A program made the translations under genes and the position numbers. Under the pieces are notes generated by a model that had not been told where the DNA came from, did no database searches, and was given only the letters and a program-made list of their open reading frames with translations. DNA of 64,000 nucleotides from assembly GCF_901709675.1 (NCBI RefSeq), contig NC_051104.1, positions 5,129,501 through 5,193,500 on the forward strand, read 5' to 3'. Shown here piece after piece: positions 26,201 through 38,200 of this stretch (the stretch's first letter is position 1; each line of letters opens with the position of its first letter). Source of the DNA: Syngnathus acus (taxonomy: Eukaryota; Chordata; Actinopteri; Syngnathiformes; Syngnathidae).

Positions 26201-29200
26201 AAAAACTCTACATTTATCAATTGGGAGGACTACAGACCTAAACAGGGAGAAGCGTAACATTCTTGGCTTTGTCTCTCTGGACCATCACAGTGAGAGCCAT
26301 TGTTACGAGGGGGCGGGTTGATGCAGGCGCGGGTTTGGACTTGTGTCCCTCGTCCACAGGTCACTGAGCAGTCAGACCACACTGACCACGGAGTCCAGCC
26401 ACCATCCACTGGAATTAACAAAGAAATAAATGATTGCTTTGTTGAGAAGATGCGTCACTTAGTACAGACTGTAAATTGCGTTTCTTAAAATTGAACCAAA
26501 CAGGCACAAGATAAATAGTCTCATGCAAATGGTACTTTGTATTATTAATGGAAATGTGACCCACCCGTGCAATCGATATCTTGGCAGAAATCTCCCTCTG
26601 GGGTGCACGTGCTGGAAGGTAAATTGCTGATGTTGAATGTTTTTGCTCCTAAACAGCGCATTTACCATTATTTTGTTTCTTTTAATTGCAAACATACATC
26701 TTACCATTGTTTACACTCTCCCAAAAGCCAGGTGTCTCCCACACGTAGCTCTTGGTCGTCATGGAGACAAAGAGGAGGGCAGGGCCCGGGCTCACAGGGT
26801 TTATGATTGACTTCCTCAAATTGACAATCAGTTCCTTCGGTTTCGGAGATTAGAGATCTGAGACACAGTATTGTCAATGTTTTTTAACTGCATCCAAAAA
26901 TAGCAGTAATAACTCAGCAAATGGCAATTACCGTATTTTCCGCACTATAAGGCGCACCGGATTATAAGGCGCACCTTCAATGAATGGCCCATTTTAAAAC
27001 TTTGTCCATATATAAGGCGCACCGGATTATAAGGCGCACCTTCAATGAATAGCCCATATTAAAACTTTGTCCATACATAAGATATATGCATTTGGCCCGC
27101 GTGCCGGACTTTGGACACGCCTGCTGTAGTGGCTCAATATTGGTCCATATATAAGGCGCACCTGATTATAAGGCGCACTGTCGGCTTTTGAGAAAATTTG
27201 AGGTTTTTAGGTGCGCCTTATAGTGCGGAAAATACAGTAATGGCAAAACTGCTACTAAAAAAAAAGAGAGTCCTTGATATAGTGACTATTCCTGTTGTGT
27301 ACCTGTATCTGGTTTTCTGCCCCTGCCCACAGGTAACACTGCACGATGCCCAATTGGACCAGGAGCTCCAAGTGCATGTGGCCTGGCAGCTGTGATTGGT
27401 GCAAAGCAATCGTCCATTGGTGCAGCTGCAGTTGTTGCAGTCGACGTGATGCCCGCTGCCAGCGGCCCAAATTTGGCCTTGCGAGTCCACGCAGTCACAC
27501 TGCCACAGATGCACGCACGCTCCATCCTGCTGCAACTGTCCTGCAAGCACATACGAGAGGTCGAACCAATTGGTGGGAACAAGCTGCTAATAAGAGTGAA
27601 ACTGCAATTGTAATTTTCCGAGTGCTCGGTATGAGTACCTTTCGGGCAACGACATCCGGGTTGACATTCAGTGTTGGTTTGGCACTCGATGCCTTGCTGG
27701 AGGTCAGCGCAGCGCTGTGGACACTCGTTGGCACAAGACACAAACTCTTGTCCCGGCGGGCATCCTTGTTCATCTAAAAAAGACCAAAACAGAAGGTCAA
27801 GAGTTTTGCAAAAACGCTCCGAGTATTTTCAATATGCATAATTTGCCCCATAGACAATTCAGAAGAAAAGAATGTACTGAAGGAATGCACATCATTTCTT
27901 AAAATAATGAGCTCAGATATGCAAGGTCTGTGTATGTATGAATATTTTGCAAATCTCACCGCAGGGTTTGGTGTTACATGGTTTGACCTGGTTTTTCTCT
28001 CCTCGGCACTTCTGTCCTCCGTTCTTGGGTGGAGGGCTGGAGCACGAGCGGGTACGTATGGAGCGGCCACCGCCGCAGAGCTTATCACAGCTGGACCACG
28101 GACTCCATCGAGACCAGCTTGCATCCACTGCAGACGTTAAAAAATACACACAAAGACGCTGAGAATGCTGTTTTGTGAAATGCTTCATCTTTGGTCTATC
28201 TTTCCTAATAAAAAAAGTTTTGGGTGTCCAGACTGAATGCCTCACCTCTGCAAGGCCTGATGTTACAGAAGCGGCGCTCAATGTTTCCCCCCAGGATGTC
28301 GTCACACCAGAAGCCGTTGGGGCCGGGGCCGAGGAAGGTTCGGATCCTCTGTTGCTGGCCCACGCCGCATGAACGTGAACAGGAAGCCCACATCCCCCAA
28401 TCTGTCCAGGTACAGTTCCTCTCCTCGCAATCGTCCCCAACGCAGAGCTCATCACCGTCTGAGTCTGTCAGAGAAGGAAAATGAAAAGGATCCACCAAAT
28501 AGCATTGTTAGTCCTGCAAAGTATTGAATATACCGTAATTTTCGGACTATAAGTCGCACCGGAGTATAAGTCGCACCAGCCATAAAATGCCCAAAAAAGT
28601 GAAAAAAACCCATATATATGTATATAAATCGCTCCTGAGTATAAGTCGCCCCCCCACCCAAACTATGAAAAAAAACCGCGACTTATAGTCCGAAAATTAC
28701 GGTATATTTACCAGGGCACTGGGGGAGGTTGCAAGCTTTGTCTTGATGGGAGTCCCCGAAGCAGGGGGGTTTGATGCACTGACGATAACGGGACTTCATA
28801 GCTGGAGAGCGAGCGTCAGTGCAAGTTTTCGTGCACGGGCTCCATGTTGACCAGTCAGTGAAACCAGCATCTTCATCTGTGGAATAAAAAAGTAGCGGAT
28901 CGAGTCTGGGATGGGATCGACTGTAACCATGTGAGATTTATTGTTCTGTTTACCTGGTAGGGTGGGTTCTTCTGTGGGACCAACAGCTGTCAACAACACA
29001 CACAAACATTTCAATGGCGAATTATCGTGTCTTTTTATTTTCACCCTTACCTGGGCAGTCAGGGGCTTGGCAGTAGGTGGTTTCAAGGTATGGCCCGATG
29101 CAAGTTTTTCCTCCATGAGCTGGAGCAGGTTGGGTGCAGCCTCTTGTGCGGGTCTTCAGCCCAAGACCGCCGCAGGACAACGAGCATGAGCTCCAAGATC

Positions 29201-32200
29201 CCCAGGATGACAGACCGCCGTCAACTGGACAGTGCTCTAAGGAGCAGTTCCATCTGCCGTGCTCACAAATGCTACAAGAAGAGAAGGGTGATGTGACTAA
29301 GGACAACAACCCAAAATTGTCTAGTTACCATGAGCTGCAGTCGTGAATCAATGTGTCTCCAGGCTGGAGCTCCACTCCCTCAGAGATGTTCTGAAGGAGC
29401 AGAGATGACACCGGGGTGATAGAAACACTCTGCAGAGAAACTAGAAACTCCTCATCGACTAAACAGGGACACTCCTAAAACAGAAAGATTAGAAAATGCA
29501 TTTACTAGGCTAAATATTTAGGTGCATTGCAGGATATGAGCGACAACCCACATGCAGGCAGACGTTGTTGTGTTGAAAAGTGTGCAAGGGGCAGTGGCAG
29601 CCTTCCTCGCAGCCATCGCTGTAGCAGCCCTCCCTGCCGCTTATGTGGTCGCAGCTAAAAGGGCAGCCCTCCCCTCGCTCACATTCCCTATACAGCCTGC
29701 CTGGGGGGCAGCCCACTTCTGCGTGACGACAAAAACCAGTATGTAAAATCAGATTAGCTTTCCGAAATTACCGTTTATTTTCAAAATATATCAAGCCATT
29801 CATTTTATATTTGTGTCTATTGACTTACCAAGGCAGACCTCTGTATTGCAAGTTTTGCTCTGGCGGCTAACGCCACTGCAGGCCGACGAGCCGCACGTCC
29901 GGAATCGAGCCTGCTGGCCGCCGCCGCAACTGACTGAGCACACCGACCACTGAGACCAAGGTAACCAAGGTTCCACTGCGTCTAGAGGGAAGAAAATTTT
30001 ACACGGCGTATATAATCTTATAAATGTTTCTGTAAGAGAGATAAAACTTAAAACCACTGCACGTTGGATTATTATACTTGCTCATTCGTATTCCATTCCA
30101 TAAAAAAAAAAAAAAATCTGCTTTACATGCACAGACACGAATACCTGTGCACAGATGTGTGTTGCAGTCTCTCTGCTGTTCACCAATTCCCAGACAACCT
30201 CTTCCCCCGCCCTGAGGAGATGGATTATCACATTGGCGTCTCCTGAAGTGAACTCCTCCTCCGCAGGAAATTGAGCACGAAGACCAAGCTCCCCACTGGC
30301 CCCAGCCGCCGTCGACGTAGCAGCCGGGGAGTGAGTGACAGTGAAAAACACCAGCTTGGCAGGAACTGAGGAGAGAATAAACTGAACCTGAATCAATTAT
30401 TTGGCCAAATCGCTTTTGGAAAATTGTTGTAAACAAACATGTTTATGTTGAGAAGCAGGAGACGTGCGGGGGACAAAATGGGTGGACATGAAAACTTTAC
30501 AGACATGCTCACCACGAAACGAGAAAAACATCAATTCATGTAAAATGCTTCAAACCAATTTTTGCAGTCAGTGATGATTTCTTCTCCGTGACTTGCAAAC
30601 TGCCACTCAGTCTCACCAGGTCTGGAATCTAATCAGTGGAGAAAAAAACAAGAACTTGCAGAACATTTCAAACGTGTTTTGGGAATTTAAAAAAAAAAAA
30701 GGATCTTTAGCCAACCTGCAGCGGAGCTGTTTTCGTATTTGCAGCGACATTCCTCCCTGGTTACACACACGCCATCCTGCAGGACCATGTCGCCAGGGCA
30801 ACCGCAAGACTTGCTGCATCCTGGTGAGTCCAGGCACTCCGTGTCACCATGGAGATCAGAACAGGAGCGAGGACAGGGCTTGCCACAAGGCCATTCCTCT
30901 TGGCCGCCACCACATTCTGAAAAGGAAGTACGGAATGTTCCTAAAAGTCAGCCAATTTCGATCATCGCTAATAAATGCCCCTAGTCAATGTCAAATTAAA
31001 ATGAAATGAGATGTAGTTCCTACACGATTCAATAGTGCGCATGAAAGCATTTGCAAAATTGACCTGAGCACACGGTCGTGTTGTCATGGCAACCACGGCT
31101 CTGCGTCGCTTCTCCGAGGCAGGGCAGACCACCGAATCTTGAAGGGGGGTTGTTACACTCTCTGGTGCGATTGGATGACCCTGCACACCCGTCGCAGTCT
31201 GACCAAGCCGACCAGGAACTCCAAGAACCATGCACTACATCGTGATGAATTGAAAATGAAAAATTAAATTTACTTAGCAGACATGATGTTATGCCCTAAC
31301 AAAATAAAAATCGATCCTGCCTGGACAGAAGGTGATAACAGGACAGGGCTGTCTCTGGATTTGAGCTCCAACGCCATTATGTATTTCCTGTTCTCCAGAA
31401 CAGGGTTGCCCGCTAGCTTTGGGTTCGGGACAGCTGCAGCTTCTGTAACGGGATACCGACTCTGCCCCACAGGTCCTGGAGCATGGAGTCCACGTGGACC
31501 ACTCACACCAGCCACCTGATACTGGAAACACAGAGAAGAGGTGATGAATCCAGAGCCAGCTAAAATGACCTGATACACACATAAGTATTGGGACAGCTGG
31601 TGATTTTTGTCCCACTCACCTGGGCACGGGTTTTGGGAGCAGTTAAGCTTTCCTCCCTCGCAGGTGCTGAAATAAATACCCATATTAATCATGGTTTTGT
31701 TCATTACTGCATATGTGTGAATCCTGCCAACCAGTTATTGCAGCCATCAGGAGCCAATGTCATGTCTCCAGGTTCTAGCCGGCGGCCGGTTGTAAGATCG
31801 AGGCAGGGGCATTCTTCCTGCTCTAAGCAGACTGCTCCATTAGCTGATAAAACCTTTCCTTCTGTACAATAGCAGCCTGGCTCACAAAGCCACTCGCAAT
31901 GCTGTGTAACAGAAAAATTATAATTATTGTGGATAACAATAAGACGTGTTGACTTGAAGCCAGTGATTTGGAATGTCACATACTGCCAGGTCATCACAGG
32001 AGCGGGGGCAGGATGGTCCACAACTACTGAATGCTGTGCCTGGGACCTTGGAGCATGGTGCCACTAAGATCACACCATGTTTGTTAAAAGTGGTCGTGAC
32101 TGCTTCATGAAGCAAATTTGAAGCTTCATTCTAAACTCCATGACAACAAAAGCCTACCTGGGCAGTGTGCAGTGTTACAGGCTTTGACCTGGGTTCCGAG

Positions 32201-35200
32201 ACCCTCACAGTAATTTCCTTCTCCTTCAGGGGTCGGACTGTCACAATCTCTCCTTCGGCTCTGAACACCCCCGCCACATGACTTGGTACATTGTGTCCAA
32301 TTACTCCAAGGACCCCAACCACCGTCACCTTGGAGGAATCAACGATGACATTTTTTGAAAGTTGATTCTTAAACATGTAAACTGTATTTTCACTTAAGAG
32401 GGAATTATTACTAACTCACGGTCACATGGGGTGGTGACACAGACTTTGTCCTCTCGGTTAGGCCCCGGACACGACGGACCATCGGCGGAGCGCTGAGGGC
32501 TGGAACAGAACCGATATCGGGACTGCAGACCTGCTCCACATGACACTGAACAGTGACCCCAAGGAGTCCACGGTGACCACTGGCCATCAGCTACAGAGTG
32601 TAAATGCAAAAAATAAAAATAGATTAAATAAGGATGAATGTGCCACGAATAAAAAAAAAAATTTTTTACCTGTGCACCTGGCTTGAGAACAGTTTACAAG
32701 TCTCCCTGCTTGACATGTACTGAAATACGGGGATACACATTGAAGTTAGAAACACATGCAGATAAGATGGAAATAAATTAGAACACATTGCATCTACTTA
32801 CCAGTTTTTGCAGTCAATATAAATAATGTCTCCTGGTTTGTACTGCTCTCCATCAACGTCACAGCGACAATCAGACTCCTGGGTGCATTCGCCATCCTGG
32901 GGACCGCCAATCAAATGCATTTACAATCTTTAGGTACTTTTCTTTTTTTTGTATTGTCGAAGAGCCACGGCACTGACCTGTTGGAAAGTTCCAGTAGGAC
33001 ACTGGCAACCTGGCGTGCAGTTCCGACTGAGGTCCATCGTAAGATCTGAACATGACACTGCTCCTCTCACACACTTCTTCCATTCCTGCCCTGGTGGACA
33101 CACTTTGCTATCACCTGAAATGGGAATGAGTAATGAATAACTTCTGAGCAAAATTGTTAAAAACTGCAGATAATATAAGAAAAGAATATCACACTTTTAA
33201 CTGAGCTTCCAAATTACAAATATCAGAATTGTAATTGCAAATGTGTCGTACCACAAGGCTGCAGATTACAGGCACTGAATTGTTGTGCTGTGCCATGGAC
33301 TCTGATAGGCCCACTAGTTCTGCTCCTGTAACCTCCTCCACAAGTCACTGAGCACTCCGACCACTCACTCCATGGTTCTCTTACACCTAGTGCACATCAC
33401 ATCTTGACTTAGCACTTATGAACAAAACAGCAACTGCAAAACGTTACGAGCAAATATGCCCTCACCAAAACATGGCTCAATGCTGCACGTGTCCACCCCA
33501 ACTCTATCGCCTTCACAAGGTCGACCTCCGAACGCTGGCGGTGGATTGGTTCCTGAGCGGTACCGCCTTCTCACACCGACATCGCATGTTCGACTACAGG
33601 TGCTCCATTGAGTCCAGCTGCTCCAACCGCAGTCCACTAAAAAGCGCATGGTCATTCAAGACAATGAACCCTAACCCTAACCCTAAACTCACTCACCAGG
33701 ACATGAAGTATTTCCGCAAGACATCTCTCCGTTTATACATGTACTGTTGAAAACGTACAATCCAGACCAATCAATGAATTAAAATATTTTCATATTTAGC
33801 AGCGACAAGAATTTTACGAGTACCAGTTGTTGCATGAATCTACTGGAAGCGTTGCCCCAGCTGGGTATTGCTCCCCCTGGTGGTAACACAGGCATTGGGA
33901 CAAAGGTACACAGCTGCCGTTGCGCAAGTACAAGCCTAGTGCGCAGTAGCAGCCATCGTAGCAGGCGGTGGCGCACTGCACTTCGGTGGAGGTCATGTCC
34001 ATGCAGACCCGAGGACATGCACCTCCATGAGCCTCACATTCAGCCGCTGTCATGTACGTCATACCTTCTGGGCATGCACCTGGAAACAAAAGATATATTG
34101 TTATCACGAACTGCAAATAAGGGCTACGGGAACTAGCAAATTACCTGAGCAGGGATGAGCATTACAGTCCGCTGTCTGAACGTGTGGGCCGGCACAACTT
34201 CTGCCCCCGTGTTGCGGTGAGGGTGAAGTGCAGAATCGTTCCCGTGTTTGGACACCGGAATTACACTCGGATGAGCAGAGCGACCACGCAGACCACACAG
34301 ACCAACCACCATCCACTAGAATAACAACACAAGGACCTTTTAATCTGTTGTACTCTCATGAGAAATAAAGATGGATGCTGCTCATACCTGCACAGTGGAT
34401 GATGTTACAAGGCTCTTGCTCCGCACTGTCTCCATCACAGACGGAGCGAGCGTGGGTGGAGTTGCAGCTTCGGAATCGTTGTCTGATTCCCACATCGTCT
34501 ACGTGATGGAAACATGTCTTGCTGCATTCGGACCAGCTGGTCCATTTGCTCCAAATTCCATCTGGTTCTTCTGCGTTAAAAATAAACATATGTCAAATTA
34601 GTGAGCTGCATCTGATCATGATGTGATTATTTTCATTTTTATATATATTAAATCATGTTATGAATGTGTACCAGTGTCGCAGGGGATGGAGCACCGTTGG
34701 ACTTCAGAGGAGTCTCCTGGGCAGAGATACCCACTGAGCGATCCTGTCTGATTCACCGGAGACCTAACACAACAAGTATATTCTAATTCTCAATTTAAAG
34801 ACATACAAATGCAACTAAAAGTCCAAAAGTCTGTTCACCTGTAGCGTTGCTGGAGCCCGAGCCCACAGGTGACATCACACGGTGACCATGACGACCAGGC
34901 TGACCAATGACAGGTTGTTGCGCAACTGGATGAGTTACAGGTCACATGTCCTTCCTGACATGTACTTTTGGAGACAAATATACATGTATGTAAAATTAGT
35001 AAGTCTTCAAAATGAAATCAAACAATATGAAGTATAACACTTTTCAGACTGTTATAAAATTTTTGACATCATCACATCTTCATATTAACTTTGTGAAGCT
35101 AATCAACTGCCATATATTTGTTAGGTAATTAGTGTTTTTAAAAAAAGCCTTCAGCTATGAAGACCAGGAATAGCTCCAACAAAGTGGAAGATAAAAACAA

Positions 35201-38200
35201 GAAATAAATCTCACCATGTAGTACAATGGTCCCTGCTGATTATCTGTCCTGGCTTCAGTTTTTGGCCGTTCCAGTGACAGAAACATTGGCTTGCTGTCAC
35301 ACACTGGCCTCCCTGTAGGTACATTCCACTGGGACATCGGCAGCCTGGGGGGAGGGGGGGTTGTGTTGAGTCAGTATTTTGACTTTCCTAATCAGAAAGT
35401 CAATATAACTTCGACTGACCTGGTTTACATTCTTCAGTACAGTTATTGGTGAAGCTGAGATGCGAGCATGTTGGAGGGCAAGGCTCGACTCTCCCGGTCA
35501 GGCAGTCCGCCTCGGACACGAGCACCATACCGTTGACGCAACCTGTCTGTGTTCCCGTGTCTTTGGTGCAGGGTTGGTTGTTGCAGCTCTGACTCTGCTG
35601 GCTCATGCCTTCGCAATCCCTCCCATCATTTTTCGGGGCAGGTGCAGAACAGGTTCTCTTCCTTTGCCGGACACCCCCTCCGCACTGAACATCGCAATCG
35701 GACCACTCCGTCCACTCCGACCAATGACCGTCAACTACAAAAGGTGAAAACAAACCAGTGATTTTTGAATTTGGAAAAAGGCCTTCGACCTTAGGCGCTG
35801 TTAGAAACCTGGGCATGGTCGTTGGAAGCAGGGACGGCTGTCAAATTGCCCCCCAGTGCAGGATCCTCCAGGTAGCGCTTCCCTCGCAATGTCTCTCTGC
35901 CGAAACAATGATCCCAGACCGCAAGACACGCTGCACAGACTCCATGAGGTCCACTGGGACATGATGCAGTCAACTGGAGGATGAAAACATATTGTAATGA
36001 AAACAAGAAGTGATGTCACTTCTTATTTGTCAATTCGATTTTTCATACTGCAGTCTTTTTCATCGGAACCGTCCACACAGTCCTTCCGCAGATCACATTT
36101 GCGGTCCAGGTGAACACATTCGCCGCTTTTACAGGAGAACTGCTTTGGAGAGCAGGGGGTGGGCACTAGGGGGCGCTGCGTAGTCACTGGACTTACGACG
36201 GAACCTAGAATAAAAAGAATGCAATTTATTAACTTTTCATATGAAAATGTATTTGGTAACTTTTTCTATTGATTATTCATGCGCACCACAGCGCTCTTCA
36301 TCGGACCCGTCCAGACAGTCCCGCCTGCCGTCACACACCTGAGCCGAGTCGACACAGCCAAACGATCTGCACGCAAACTGGCCTTCCACACAACCCACTC
36401 TGGTTGTGGTGCTCCACTGAGCTGTAAAACAGAGTCTCTGTCTGTTCAGTCAAATGAGCATTGAATCATAGATGCAGAACTAGCAACATTGTTTGGTGTC
36501 TCTCACGCTTTGTAGTTTGTAAGCCAGGACCTCCAGGCTGCTGCGATGGTGAGAGGTGCAGTCCAGGCTGGCCGGTAGTCACTTCTAATTGGAAAAAATC
36601 TATACTGTTTTATTCATGTGAATCTTTATTTGATCACGAAAGATCTGGTGAGAAATGTTTTTTAAGAGCATCTTGGTAGATGAATAATTAACAACAATCA
36701 TCTGTGCAGTACACTCAGAATTGTGCTCATACAAACACATTTGCTTTGGGAATTCTGGTTTGTTTCTCTAATCAAACAGAAAATACATGGAAGAACTAAA
36801 TAAAATACCAATGTGTGTAGTGGTGGCTTTCCAAAGTCCAGGCTGTCCTGTGACTCCGGCTGTCGCCACACCGGGCAGACCACCTCCTGGCTTGGTGGTT
36901 CGGAGACCTGATGCACCTGTTGTGATGTCACCACGGAAGCCTGGTCCACCTGTGGGACTAGTCTTGTTTTGTAAACCTGGAGAGCCTGTGTAGATGGAGG
37001 ATGAACATGAATGCCAAATATAAAATGAGTAGTGTATAATGGAGTATCCAGAAGCTCTCACCGCAATTCATCTCATCTGTGTGATCTTTGCAGTCCAGTC
37101 GTCCGTCACAAACCACAGCGATAGGAACACATTGTTCACTCTGCCGGCACGCAAACTGGCCTGGTTGACAGCCTTTCCCACCATCAGAAGCAGGTGTGAC
37201 ACTCCCGGGAGTCACCAGCTCATCTGCGTTACATGTCAAGAAAAGCATCACACTTTGTGACAGCTCAATTTCATAGCCAATTTAGCACAGAGAAGAAGAA
37301 AATAAGTGCGGGACTGGCAGTCATCACCTCCTCTGCATCCAAGGATCTCAGCACGCAGGTTGAACGTGTGCCTGAACTCCACAGGGATGATGCGAAGGTA
37401 GCGGGCTCGGACAAGTCGACTGAGCCAGCGGGTCACGGGAGTCCGGCCCACCATCCGTACCTCAAACACCTACATCACATCAAGATAAGGACTTTTTATA
37501 AATGTCACAATATCATCATGCTAACCAAATACGTTCAATACCTTAGCAGGACTTCCAGGCTTGCCATCTTGTGTATAGTTGGTGAAGAGGCTTTCGTGCA
37601 GAGCAAAGGCTAGTCTGTATTTCGTGAGGTAACCCCACATACGTTCACTGCCTTGGGTCACAACCCCTGAAACCCACGTGGGTTCCAGGAAATCCACCTG
37701 GAAATACGGTTGGAGGTCTGTCGGCAAAGGACTCCATCCAGGCTCCATAACTTGACTGCAAACATCATAATCAAATGTTTCAGTGTATCTTTTAATGGCA
37801 CGGTGAAGTAACCAGCCAGATTATAACTCACACATTGGGAACGATATTCAGACGACCAGCGTCAGCCGGGTTGTTTTCACGAGAGGACGATGAGGTCAGC
37901 TGACCATAACGAATGGTTCCATCCTCCAGTCCGAGTGCGGATGAGCATATGCCTACAAAGATACATGTATGATATATTGAAGACACCATACACTAAAACA
38001 AAACTAAGTTGCAAAACTTACCACGATATCCAGGGCCACCATCCTGCAAATATAATGAAAGGCATATAAAGTTCATATTGATGAATTCAAACTTAGATCT
38101 ACCTTTTAAAATAAACTTTGATAACTCTACTCACTGTTGTTGGTAATGCAGGTCTAGTCACTGGGATCTTGGAAGGAGTCCTGATAGGGGCGGCGGTGGG

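Noticed and set aside
36809-36985. Collagen domain in sspo exon 55
   Set aside because: Glycines are frequent but not at every third position, so it is a Gly/Pro-rich linker and not a triple helix.
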